Made by a program: the position numbers and the translations under genes. Shown here piece after piece: positions 1 to 10,061 of a stretch of 64,000 bases of DNA (position 1 is the first letter of the stretch; each line of letters opens with the position of its first letter). A model generated the notes under the pieces. It did no database searches. It had not been told where the DNA came from and saw nothing but the letters and a program-made list of their open reading frames with translations. The DNA is from Allolobophora icterica (Eukaryota > Annelida > Clitellata > Crassiclitellata > Lumbricidae), in contig OY744611.1 in assembly GCA_963556255.1 (NCBI GenBank), forward strand, positions 2,508,230 through 2,572,229, read 5' to 3'.

Positions 1-715
1 CCACCTCAACCCTGCTAAAACAAATTTTTTTATCTTTGGCCTTCTAGATCACATCAAGAAAATTCTCAACCCTTCGATACACCTACCCACTACTATCGCT
101 CTCACCTCCTACTCGCCTTGGCATTACCTTTCATCCACAACTCTCTTCAAATCACATCTCCAACCTCTCACGCAACTGCTTCATGTATATTTGCGACCTC
201 CACTGCATTCGACCCATGCTTGACATTTAATTTTTCCATTGTCCACTTCAAACTTGATTTCAGCAATTCCCTCTTCCGTAGCCTTGAATCCACTCAAATT
301 CAACGTCTAAAACGCATTCAACACTTACTCGCCAGAGCTGTCACTCAAGCATCACCATATCACTCCCGTTCCAATATCACTCCGCTGGCTGAAATCCCTG
401 AGCGCATCCAATTATGAGTCTTATCGCTAACCTGCAACATTGGCGGCGCGTGGCGTCCAAAGGGGTGCGGCCGCACTAGGTGACCACTTTGGCTACTTGG
501 AATAAATTTTTTCGGCGAGTCAGTTATTGATTCGTGTGGTATATTATTTGTGAGTACAGTTTCAATTTGTGCCTGCTGTCTGCTAGTCATGCAGTTGCAG
601 TGACGGTGTTATGTTACGTTGTTTGAACATTGCCCTAATTAAATTTGCTTTAGCGCTTGTTGGAATTTGGAGTCTATGATTACGATTAGGATTGTAACTA
701 GATTGCATTGATAGT
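1..715 (+). mobile_element. CR1-like LINE 3' fragment (family A)
   Basis: Decayed C-terminal part of a non-LTR reverse transcriptase followed by its 3' UTR. The translation begins with LNPAKTNFFIFGLLDHIKK and continues through a stretch matching ESTQIKRLQLIQNSLAGAV of the better copy at 53333-54751 (minus strand), but needs several frame changes. The 3' end is near 680-715, where ATTACG-like hexamers occur, as in that copy. Stops and shifts rule out activity. The left edge is cut by the window. Confidence 0.7.
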
Positions 716-799
716 ATTTGCTCTATAATATCGTGTGTAGTATTGTTTGTAAAATAATGTCTTCGTGAATATGCAATATGTCTTGCTCAGTTACTGCAG

Positions 800-862
800 C
801 AGGCGAAGTACCAGGGGCAAGTGACATGCAACAGAAGGACAAAACACAATTAACATCAATTG
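800..862 (+). CDS. Candidate exon, copy A of linker exon
   Basis: A 63-nt open stretch bounded by CTGCAG and a GTATGATA donor. Read phase 1 to phase 1 it encodes GEVPGASDMQQKDKTQLTSI plus a split Gly codon: a hydrophilic linker with no domain. The copy at 15220-15282 has the same length, same phase and same donor, with about 47 of 63 bases identical and no indel. Conservation of frame between copies is the main argument that it is coding. The polypyrimidine tract is poor (TCTTGCTCAGTTACTGCAG), so this copy may be decaying or may belong to an upstream tandem paralogue outside the window. Confidence 0.45.
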
Positions 863-1142
863 GTATGATATATAGCTAATTTATTAATGAGTTCATATTA
901 TCAATATAGTGGTGATTTTTCTGTATTTCATTAAAAAAATAAAGCAACGTGCTTTTGTCAAACTTTTAGGATAAAATTACTATTCAGAGGTCAAACCGGG
1001 ATAAACGATTTTGAGTCAATGTAACTGGCTGTAATAATGTTGCCACGATTTCAATTTATGACTTTATAATGTTTTCGAATAAGAAACACGTTTGTGTGAG
1101 ATTTAATTTAGTTTTTTTTATTTCACTTTACTTACTTAGTAC

Positions 1143-3133
1143 TTAGTCCTTCCCGTGCAGAGCTGCACATCGGTCAACGCAGTTCCTCCATTCTTCTCTG
1201 TCCTTCGCCACCTCAACAGCATCCTCCACCGTCATCTTGAGACATCTCAGATCTTCTCGAACAGTTCCCATCCAGTTCTTTCTTGGTCTGCCTCTCCCAC
1301 GCTTCCCCTCCAGAGTCCACCTAGTCACTTGGCTGGCTCTTCTATAATTATTCATTCGGGTCACGTGTCCCATCCAATTTAGTCGTTTCTTTCTGATGAT
1401 GTTCTCTAGTTTATCCTGCCCTGTTCTTTCTCTGATGGTTTTATTTGTGATCTTATCTTTCCAGGAGATGTGTAAAATTCTTCTTTGCCACCTGTGATGT
1501 GCTGCCTCCAGTTTTTTCCTGTTTGCTACCGTCATTGGCCACGTCTCTGCTCCATATAGCAGGGTGCTCAAAACTACAGCCTCATATAACCGGATCTTGA
1601 TCTTCACGCTGCATCCATTGCTTTTCCATATCCTCTCCAGTCTCCCAAAAGCCGTGTTTGCCTTCCCAATACGTATTCTTATCTCCTTGTCACAACTGCT
1701 ATCCGCCGCCAACGTACTGCCAAGGTAGCAAAAGTCATCTACCACTTCGATTGGCTTGTTGTCGATCGCGATCCTGCCCGCTTCTTGCCATTTCCCTATC
1801 TTCATGATCTTGGTCTTCTCTGGGTTTATAACAAGTCAGACTCTAGCCTCCTCCTCCTGTACTTTGTCTGTTATTTCTCTTATTCCATCCCAGGTACTGT
1901 CCAGCAGAGCGATGTCGTCAGCAAAATCCAAGTCACTAAGTTTGTCAGCGCTTATCCACTTCAATCCAGAGCTATTGTTCTCCGTTGCTCTTTTCATCAC
2001 CCAGTCCAACATCAGTGCAAAGATAATTGGTGACAGAACACACCCCTGACGTACTCCAGTCACCATGTGGAACCACTCTCCCACCTCCCCTCCATGTCTC
2101 GCGCACATCGGCTACCATTGTAGAAGCTCTTGACGATGTCTATGATCTTGGTTGGTATTCCGTAGCTCATCATTATTTTCCATATCGAATCTCTGTGGAC
2201 GCTGTCAAAAGCCCTCCTGAAGTCGATGAAAGTTATCACCACAGGAGTCTGCCACATCAAAGCCTTCTCTATGATCTGTCTGAGTGTAAAGATCTGTTCG
2301 CAGCATGATCTCCCCGGTCTGAAGCCTGCCTGTTCCTGTCTCAATCTCTCGTCAATAGCAGCTCTCATGCGATTCAGCATTACCGAAGCCATGATCTTAC
2401 CAGGTGTCGACAGGAGCGTGATGCCTCTCCAGTTGGAACATTCTTTCGGATCTCCTTTCTTCGGGATTGGGATCATGATGCCATCTCTCCATTCTTTCGG
2501 CACGCTGCCAGCTTTCCACACTTTGTTGCATAAATCGGTAAGTGATTTTACCATCGCCTCTCCTCCGTGTTTAAGTAGTTCTGGCTTTATTCCATCGTTC
2601 CCTGCAGCCCTTCCGTTTTTCAGACTCTTGAGTGCCTTCCGGGTCTCATCCTCGCTGATATCATCTCTGTCTATTTCGAGCTCTTCGATTTTCTCCCTCC
2701 ACTCCATTTCTCCCGGGCATGTTGTAGGCTCTGGGCAGTTTAATACACTTTCAAAGTGCTCCCTCCATCTCCCGGGCTCCTCCTCGTGTGTCTTTGTCAG
2801 CTGTCCATCCATCTTTTTTAGTGAAAGGTTTTGCACTCTTGTACCTCCTGAGAGCTCTTTCACTATCCGGTATAGTGTTTTGGAGTTTAATCTTCTCCCA
2901 GCATCCTCCGTTTCAGCTGTCTTCTGTAAAATGTACTTGTTTTTATCCTGCCTGCATCTCCTCTTGACCTCTTTATCCTGTGCTTTGTACTCCATAGACG
3001 CCTCTTGGTGGCCAAGACCGCTTGCCCTTGTCTGTTCCATTTCCTGCTTGAGCTGCCTCCTCTCGTCTATCGCCTGCCACGTTTCTATCGATATCCACGC
3101 TTCTTTTCTGCCCCCTCTCCTGAAGCCAAGCGT
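1143..3133 (-). pseudogene. LINE reverse transcriptase domain (RT) and C-terminal region
   Basis: Continues the endonuclease frame. RT blocks in order: KNGRAAGNDGIKPELLKHGG, IPIPKKGDPKECSNWRGITL, QAGFRPGRS, FIDFRRAFDSVHR, a frameshift near 2090-2105, GVRQGCVLSP, and FADDIALL with the catalytic DD pair. A TGA at 1836-1838 interrupts the frame just before the thumb-like region. The last part (from 1805) has YLGSTLA, LLYGAETW, WMGHVTRM and GKRGRGRPRKNW, typical of the family C-terminus. All main blocks are present, so the copy is young enough to read but not functional. Confidence 0.88.
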
Positions 3134-4078
3134 CTATTCACCCGCCCCTGTGACCGCATTTCTCCATCTCTCCCATTCTTTATCCATTTTCTCATCACTC
3201 TGATCCCAATCATCTCCTTCCTCGTCCTCGCATCTCTCCAGCATTGCAAATCTGTTCTTTATCTTCAGTTGATATAGCTGCCGTGTCGCTTCCACACTTA
3301 GGGCGTCCGTGTCAACAATCCTTATTTTTGGTTTTTGTATTGTCTTCAGCTTTATCTTTATTTTTCCTACCAGCAGATGATGATCCGATGCTACATCTGC
3401 ACCTCTGTATACTCTTACATCTCTTAAGGATGACATCCATCTTCCAGACACACATATGTGGTCTATCTGATTGCATGTCTCCCCATCTGGCGACGTCCAT
3501 GTGAGCTTGTGAATCCTCTTGTGTCTGAAAAAACTTCCTCCGGTCTTTAGTCCGTGGCTGCTGCATAGGCTCATTAATCTTTCACCATTGTCCGATCTTT
3601 CTCCCTCTGCCATCTCTCCCATAACCTCCTCCCATCCCGTCCTAACCGAGCCAAGCTGCGCATTGAAATCTCCCATCAAGATCTTCATATCGTGTTTCGG
3701 GGCCTCATCCATGACCCCCTGTAGTTGATCGTAGAATTCGTTCTTCTCATCGTCGCCCGTCGCGTTCGTTGGAGCATATACCTGTACTATAGTGGTGTTG
3801 AAAAATCTTGTCTGTAGTCTGGCTGTAATTATTCTGTCATTTATCGCCTCCCAACTCAGCAATGATCTGGATGCCTCCTCGCTCAGCAGAATACCTACTC
3901 CTCTCTCATGTCTCTGCCCGCCGGAATGTAGTATTGTTACTCCATCCGACTCCAGCCTCCCAACTCCCGTCCACCTCATCTCACCTATCCCCAGTACCTG
4001 CAACCTGTAATTGCTCATTTCCCTTATGACCTACGCCAATCTCCCAGTGATGAACAAGGATCTTACGATCCATGTCCC
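3134..4078 (-). pseudogene. LINE endonuclease domain (EN)
   Basis: AP-endonuclease-like domain that would nick target DNA for target-primed reverse transcription. Reading from about 4078: a TWIVRSLF start resembling TWNVRTL, then a TAG at 4031-4033 where homologues carry Gln, then an open frame from 4018 with GIGEMRWTG, MGDFNAQLG and SDHHLLVGKI, matching the substrate-binding and catalytic blocks of LINE endonucleases. The frame ends at a TAG at 3134-3136, yet protein-like sequence continues in the same frame beyond it, so this stop is a mutation inside one long pol ORF rather than a natural end. Confidence 0.85.
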
Positions 4079-4335
4079 TCTATATTCTCACACAAAAATT
4101 TATTTATCGGCTTTGAACATAATTATTGTTTCGTGCATACTTTTATTATCAGTCACATTTAAAACATACACGTTTAATAGGACACCGGCGTCTTCGGAAT
4201 CAGAAGCATTCAGGTTTATTGGTGTAGAGACCTATGGAACATATTACCTCTTTTCTATTTCTAATGAGCTGATCATAAAAGTATTGCCTGACGAGGACGA
4301 AAATGCCATTAACATTCATTAATTAGCATTCTCTT

Positions 4336-4450
4336 TCTCTCCCTCCCTCCCTCCCTCCCTCCCTCCCTCCCTCCCTCCCTCCCTCCCTCCCTCCCTCCCT
4401 CCCTCCCTCCCTCCCTCCCTCCCTCCCTCCCTCCCTCCCTCCCTCCCTCC
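4336..4450 (+). repeat. (CCCT)n microsatellite
   Basis: More than 25 near-perfect CCCT units, followed by CT-rich DNA to about 4490. The equivalent place in copy B of the duplication (15830-16031) also holds CCCT/CCGT units but is dominated by a long (TC)n run. Confidence 0.97.
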
Positions 4451-4490
4451 ACCTCTCTTTCTCTCTTTCTCTCTCTCTCCGTCTCTATCT

Positions 4491-5555
4491 ATATTAATAA
4501 TCGGGTCCCATAATTAGAGTGTCTATGACGTTTCTTCTCTAGTTTGTTTTAATTTACTTCGTGCGCTTCTTCTATGACATTTTTCTTCTTGGTTACATTA
4601 TTTCAGTTTCATGCGCCTCTTCTGTGCATAACATGTTTGTTAACCGCAGTGCGTTTGCAGGTGGTACATTAAAGAATATACTTACTTAAAAATACGGCTG
4701 TCCCCGATCATTTCTCATAAGACAATACCTGGTCTGATCATACTAAGTGATGATATTAAAACGCTATTGATAGGTCAACAATTTAAGATCTTTGAAAGTA
4801 ATTCAAAGTAATAAAGTAATTTATTAAAATATATTCTGAATTTAACATGTTCCACTCCGATACCGTCCCTAGGCTATAGGATTATTACTTTAGTCTACAA
4901 TTTCAAAATGATTTGCATTAAGGTAAAAAAATTCAGGTGTTTTCTGTATTACACAATATACATAGTTGCATGTTTCTAAATTCGACTAGGTGAATCGGAT
5001 CTTCAGTATAAATTTTTTAACTTTCAATCTTGTCCCCGCAAAATTATGTCAGCTCCGTTAGCATGTAAACATTATTTCGTATATCAGAACCCTGTTTATT
5101 TCGTTGGTCTCGAAATTTAAGTCGTCTCTTCTGTGAAGATCTATGTACGCTTTTATGTCTTGATACACGACCTGAATCCTAAGACAAATTTCAAAGTATT
5201 TTCCATTTATCTCGAACCTAATGTGTTTTTTCATTATGCGTCCAATCCGTTACTGCAGTTTTGCAATGAATATGAATAAATTTCATTACACTAATATTTA
5301 TAATATAACGCTTATAAACTATGTAATGAGTGTACCGACGATTGATGTCGACGCATGAGAGATAATATGATATTTGCAGTGCTGATACACAATTTATCTA
5401 CTCCGTTACCTGTCCACTCCGTTATTATAAATGTTACTCTTGAGGCATTAAAAACTTTCCCATTGTTAGGATAAGTCGTATACTTAAAATATCATTTATA
5501 ATACAATTTATTTAACAATAATTATATGACATTCCTTATGTTTTTGTTTCGGTAG
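4491..5555. other. AT-rich non-coding stretch, probably intron
   Basis: I see no ORF, exon with both splice sites, or repeat family here. Confidence 0.5.
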
Positions 5556-5629
5556 ACTGTTTTCCATGTTCACTTTCGTATTCTGTGCCAAATTCTGGAA
5601 AGATAGTAACGGCGCGGACTTATTGTTTG
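5556..5629 (+). CDS. Tentative kinase exon upstream of subdomain X
   Basis: A pyrimidine-rich TTTTTGTTTCGGTAG acceptor precedes 74 nt that end at a GTAATTTT donor. Read phase 2 to phase 1 it gives LFSMFTFVFCAKFWKDSNGA then DLLFG, which joins in frame to the kinase exon at 5992 to read DLLFGLTEWTN. The position fits the hydrophobic region after the DFG/APE segment of a kinase, but no diagnostic motif is present and the Asp-Val-Tyr-Ser-Phe-Gly block of subdomain IX is not evident. This is a splice-and-phase prediction only. Confidence 0.3.
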
Positions 5630-5991
5630 GTAATTTTGATGTAATTTTGATGTTGTGAGCAGATGTTTAGGACGACACCATAGATATTTTGATGTTTTCC
5701 GTTTATCTGACCAGTGGGAATGATTAGAGCAAGCGATTTTATTTAGTTATATGGCCAAACATTCATTCGACTTAACATTGATTAGGCTCCATTTTATATT
5801 TCCGTAAGAGATTGGATTTTCTTAATAATATTAAAACTGTGATGGAATTATATAATCATTTGTATTGTAATTTCTTTTATATTTATTTCATAAATATTAA
5901 TACTAGAAACATATTGGAGTGTCAAGATACGCAAGGGGAAGCTGTCTGCTAGGCCTATATATACATATCTCATATTTTTATGGTAACGCAG

Positions 5992-6108
5992 GATTAACGG
6001 AGTGGACAAATATTCTAGTAGGGCTAATAATTGCTGACGCACTGAAAGGACATCTGAAATTGGAAATTCCAGCCTCATGTCCAGACATCATCAAAGCTAT
6101 TCTGAACA
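5992..6108 (+). CDS. Protein kinase C-lobe exon (subdomain X)
   Basis: 117-nt exon, phase 1 to phase 1, between GGTAACGCAG and a GTAGGCC donor. It encodes GLTEWTNILVGLIIADALKG and then LKLEIPASCPDIIKAILN plus the first base of an Arg codon. The pattern of a small residue and Trp, a helix, K-G, then L-E-I-P-x-x-C-P-x-x-I-x-x-I-L is that of the alphaF-alphaG-alphaH region of tyrosine-kinase-like and tyrosine kinases. Splicing to 14279 completes AGA (Arg) and gives RCLSQEKTQRPSF, the subdomain XI signature, which supports both exons together. The kinase N-lobe and catalytic loop were not found; they may lie upstream of the window or in unrecognised exons. TKL/RIPK-like identity is inference. Confidence 0.72.
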
Positions 6109-7090
6109 GTAGGCCTACGTCGGTTTGTTCTTTCACTTGGGCATTTATTTAGCCCTATAGGCCTTCCAGGCATCTAAGCGCATTTTCAATGGTGAATGTT
6201 ATAGCCCAAACTTTGAAAAGGTACTTTGGCCTAGAACAGCTTAATTTGCATCACAAACATAGTAGAGCAAACGGAAAACAATGTGGCTTAATGATAAATA
6301 TGGGGTGCAAACACCTTTGCAGCCACTGTTGTTGTAGTGTTAAAAAATATCAACACAACTTTTTATAAATATATCTTGCTTTACTAGGAGCTAATGCATC
6401 ACATTGGGGTTATAATTTGAACGATGTTTGAAGTATTCGTTATCACCTTATAGAATAATTCCAGTTTGCTAATTTGATAAATTTCCTGCCGATACCGATG
6501 ACACAGAAATTAGAGCAGTTTGGCCGAATAGAAACCAGAGAATTTTCTCTAATAATTGTGAATGCGAAGTTGATAGGATTTTCATAGTGGTGTGAAAAAA
6601 ATAAAATTTCTAGAAAATGATCGTAATAGTGATGAATAGTTGCCTTTTGGTATTGTTAGTTATCGTGCAAAATATTTTTTTAAATTCACTCGGGAAGATG
6701 TGCCCCAACGAGTTTTAAAAGTTTACAATTTTTGAAAAAATGTCAAATTTACGAAAATTTTAATTTTTTTTTAAATTTCACAAGCTAATTGTAGTAGTGT
6801 TTAGGCATTTAATTATGACGTATTTAATGAACATGCAGGAGAAAATTTATATAATCCGCCTTCTACGAGTTTATAAATTGGAAATTTTTCACAAATTTGT
6901 CAAAAATTTGTAACAATTGTACAAAGTTAAAAAAATGTAAAAACGCTAACTGTAATAGTGTTTAAGCATTTAATTATGATGTACTTAATGACAATGCAAA
7001 ATAAAATTAATAAATGATTGTATGTTAGCAGTATTAGGACTAAACAAACAATAAACAATAAACAGATAGACTATACTCGTTAATCACTGA
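6109..7090. other. AT-rich intron-like DNA with a local duplication
   Basis: No exon seen. About 6780-6850 and 6940-7010 are similar to each other (both hold TAGTGTTTARGCATTTAATTATGAYGTA), indicating an old tandem duplication with a period of roughly 170 bp. Confidence 0.5.
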
Positions 7091-7478
7091 AAAGTGAGTC
7101 AATACGTAACTCGATTGAATTCTGCCTTTGTATTAAAACAAGGCATTAGTTCCCGAGATTCCTATCTGGAAAGAATAAAGCCATGTCTAGATATTTGCCC
7201 AACCACAGCAGCAGATGCCTCAGTTACAAGTTTTACAGAGCGCTCAACCGATAATGTGTGGCATGGAAATTCTGGAAAATCCAGTGTTGGCACAAACTCA
7301 CTGGCGATAAATTCTTCAAGATCAGCTTTGGAAAGGGTGGAAATGACCGGTGGTTCCGTTACTTTTACGTTTTGCCAATCAATGAAATCGATGTAATCAT
7401 TTGCAGCAAAATTAAATTCTGGAATAGAAAATTCACGCGTTTTTTGTCTGTTGATATTGGTTTCTCGATCGCAAGATT

Positions 7479-7688
7479 CTACTTCCGAGTGTCAGTTATC
7501 ATTCCAAGAAGGATGCTTTCTGGATGTCCAAAAAATCCATTTCGTTGTATTACCAGGTCGATAACAGCCTTAAGGACTTTCGGCAGGTAACGTGATCTGA
7601 AGATTGTAGGCCTATGCCAAAGGTGCATAGAACCATATTTGCACGAGGGTTTCATTTTGTCTAGTCCAACTCTCTTTGTTGCATTCAC
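7479..7688 (-). pseudogene. Unrecognised ORF fragment beside the LTR element
   Basis: 69-codon open frame with a protein-like composition (RSRYLPKVLKAVIDLVIQRN, GFFGHPESILLGMITDTRK). No family recognised. It has no start context or splice sites I trust and lies downstream of the broken reverse transcriptase of the Gmr1-like element, so it may be part of a different mobile element that replaced the missing end. On the same strand, 7094-7478 also translates into short open pieces without clear homology. Confidence 0.3.
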
Positions 7689-7717
7689 AATTGGTTGGCA
7701 AGGCAGCGAAGGTGTTT

Positions 7718-8156
7718 TCAGAACTGACGCTTGAAGACTGTAAATACTATGACAGGCTCAAACAGGCTGTATTGACTGCATATGCTAGAGTCCCCGAATA
7801 TTATCGAAAACGTTTTGATAATGTTTGTTTTTAACATTTCTTTGATCTCACGTTCCACTTCTGTTCGATAAATCAAAGGAATTAGGTATGCTGCAAATTC
7901 CTTTCCACGAAATCCTGGTTTTAGTTCAATTTCATGTTCGACCAATGTACATAATCCGGGTTTTTCTGAAAATCTGTCACAGTATTTGTTCAAAACGTTC
8001 AACAACTGTTCTTGTTGAGTTAATGTCAAAATGGCTAATTTGTTCAGGATCGAGGTTAAGTGAATTCTTGTCATCTTGAATCTCATTCCTCATTGGTAAT
8101 TCCACTACTGAACCAAAATCTTCATCTTCTTCAACGATTAGACCACAACTTAATGC
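7718..8156 (-). pseudogene. Reverse transcriptase N-terminal piece of Gmr1-like pol
   Basis: After a TGA that ends the integrase frame, translation resumes with ALSCGLIVEEDEDFGSVVEL in the same frame. It then shifts near 8045 into a second frame with CDRFSEKPGLCTLVEHEIEL, EVEREIKEMLKTNIIK and no further RT. The PGLC-x-x-VEHEI block is the conserved entry to gypsy-type reverse transcriptases. The catalytic YxDD region is missing because the homology stops at about 7800. Its place directly downstream of integrase is what defines the unusual pol order. Confidence 0.75.
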
Positions 8157-9236
8157 TCAAGTAACATATTTTCTGATCTTGTTGGCGTGAATTATTTTTC
8201 GACCATTTTCACCCATATCAACTAAATAAGAGTACTTTGATCTTCGATGTATGATCGTACATGGACCATGCCATCGAGAAATAAGTTTGTTTGTTGACGT
8301 TGGATACAAAACAATGACCTTTTCACCAGCTTCAAATTCTTTGTGCTTTGCTCTCTTGTTATATTGATTTGTGTATTGTAATTGCTTTTCTCGAGAGTAA
8401 GATTCATCAAACAATAATGTTTTCTCCATATTTTCTTTGAGTTCTTTCAAATCGTTTTCTGGTTTAACTCCAACATGAGGTGGTAAGTTTATTTCTCTAG
8501 TCCAACTCTCTTTTAATATTGTCAATGGTCCTCTCGGAATTTTCCCATAGACAAGCATATATGGAGATACTCCAGTAGTTGCATTCGGCACTTCTCGTAA
8601 TGCCCACACTGTGAAAGCAATTATCTTGTGCCAATTCCTCGGGTTGTCTATTATCACATGATAGATCATCTTTTCAAATGTTTGATTCCATCTTTCCACT
8701 AATCCAGCAGCCTCTGGATGTCCTGGTGTGTCGAATCTTGGACTACAGCCCATGAAATTGAGAAATTCTCTTGTCAAACTGGCTGTGAAGTTCGTTCCTT
8801 GATCACTTGTAATCACGGACGGCACACCAACGTTCATAAACAGTTCCATCAACGCTTCATATAAAGCCTTCGCTGTCAGCGATTTCAATAAGAGGATTTT
8901 AGGCCATCTGGTGCATGAGTCCACAATACATAAACAGTACTTGTGACCTGCAGCAGATACCGGATCGATAGGGCCAACGAGGTCCATCGTCATTCTTCTG
9001 AAGGCGACCTCTTCTCTTGAGACTGGAGTGATAGGTACTCTATCCATCACCAGACTCCTTGCCTTTAGTTGACACTTCTCGCAAGACTTACAAAATTTCA
9101 CAATGTCTCTTCTCAACTTTGGCCACACAAAAGACAACTTTATTCGTTCTCTTGTTTTTTCTTCTCCTAGATGTCCTCCAAACACCGACTCATGTGCCAA
9201 CTCCATCACCTTAATTCGTCTCTCTTTTGGTAACAC
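8157..9236 (-). CDS. Gmr1-like integrase
   Basis: An open 359-codon frame, the best preserved part of the element. An N-terminal zinc-binding HHCC domain (HESVFGGHLG then CKSCEKC) is followed by the catalytic core with the D-D-35-E triad: MTMDLVGPI, ITSDQGTNF and GHPEAAGLVERWNQ. Near the C-terminus is the WHGPCTI block of chromodomain-less gypsy integrases. The enzyme would process and join LTR ends to host DNA. The ATG chosen by the open frame is not a natural start; in the living element this would be part of a Gag-Pol polyprotein. Confidence 0.9.
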   Translation of the reverse strand: MLPKERRIKVMELAHESVFGGHLGEEKTRERIKLSFVWPKLRRDIVKFCKSCEKCQLKARSLVMDRVPITPVSREEVAFRRMTMDLVGPIDPVSAAGHKYCLCIVDSCTRWPKILLLKSLTAKALYEALMELFMNVGVPSVITSDQGTNFTASLTREFLNFMGCSPRFDTPGHPEAAGLVERWNQTFEKMIYHVIIDNPRNWHKIIAFTVWALREVPNATTGVSPYMLVYGKIPRGPLTILKESWTREINLPPHVGVKPENDLKELKENMEKTLLFDESYSREKQLQYTNQYNKRAKHKEFEAGEKVIVLYPTSTNKLISRWHGPCTIIHRRSKYSYLVDMGENGRKIIHANKIRKYVT

Positions 9237-9263
9237 TAGTTGATATATCGTCTGGTCTAATAT

Positions 9264-10061
9264 CTAATATTTCTTATGCAATAAACCGTTGATCACACAG
9301 AATTCAGATTCTTTCTCTTGTGCTAATTTCCACCACGGCTTCAACGATTCATCCTTTCTCTGTTGCTCTTCGAACTTCGTCGAATCGGCGATCTGCACCT
9401 TTTGTTCTTCGTCCATTTCTTCATCTCTATACAAGTCTCCTATCCCCACATCACATTCATTGTCTTCTTCAGTTTCATTTAATATGCCATTCTCGCATGC
9501 AACCATCTCTTGCACGTTCATCTCTGATATTACACCATCTCGCGATAAGCTTCGTTGCTCATTACTTTCGTTTTCCTCATCACTTGAACTTTCAGTTTCA
9601 CTCTTCTCATCAACATCTACCATTTCCTGTTTCCGACTCTGCGCTCTTGTAATTACATTTGCGCGTACACTCACATCTCCTTGTATCGTTTTGACCCTCA
9701 TCTGTGGTACGGCTTTTAATTCGGCAATTATCTCTGGATGCAACAAGAATCTTTCTGTACTGCCCATCTTTGCAATACTAGCACACATCAAGTTAACATA
9801 AGGTGTCAGTGAACACTGGATTTTATGCGGAAATCCCTCTTCTTCCACGTCACTACCACACAGTCTAACATCGGCCTTCACCAATTTCGCAGGAATGGCA
9901 TCTCCTGCCACACATTGCAAGTTCACTTTTCCAATTTGTTCCACCTTTATGCCTTCCAGTAATTCTTCACTAATCACCGGAATCTCTGCACCCGAGTCGC
10001 TCAGTGCTTTGACTTTCACTGGCTCTTTTTCCGTCCACTCCACGAATTTCGACCTCGACAT
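9264..10061 (-). pseudogene. Gmr1-like aspartic protease and linker
   Basis: 265-codon frame with ALSDSGAEIPVIS, the D-S-G active-site motif of retroelement aspartic proteases, near residues 19-31. A long acidic and serine-rich stretch follows (SETESSSDEENESNEQ) before the integrase. The gag frame overlaps this one: protein similarity passes from one to the other around the A5 run at 10026-10030 (T5 on the + strand), where a +1 change is required. That could be an indel in the homopolymer or a programmed shift; one copy cannot decide. Confidence 0.75.

Larger units (their letters stand above)
1120..4085 (-). mobile_element. RTE-like non-LTR retrotransposon, nearly full length, inactive
   Basis: A single pol with apurinic-type endonuclease then reverse transcriptase runs from about 4085 down to 1143. 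It ends with the basic GKRGRGRPRKNW tail typical of many invertebrate RTE-related LINEs, followed by a short A/T-rich 3' end (about 1115-1142). At least three in-frame stops and one frameshift are visible. It sits inside duplicated segment A; the flanks at 1130 and 4090 align to contiguous sequence near 15555-15600 in copy B. RTE is my best clade guess; a related EN-RT clade is possible. Confidence 0.85.
650..4490 (+). repeat. Duplicated segment, copy A
   Basis: Diverged duplicate of 15066-16040. Shared, collinear landmarks are the GATTACG-rich CR1 tail, a 63-nt exon ending in GTATGATA, the stretch GTAACTGGCTGTAATAAT, the stretch ATCAGAAGCATTCAGGTT, and a CCCT-rich microsatellite at the right edge. 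Copy A is interrupted by an RTE-like LINE at about 1120-4085 that copy B lacks, so the insertion followed the duplication. Confidence 0.75.
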
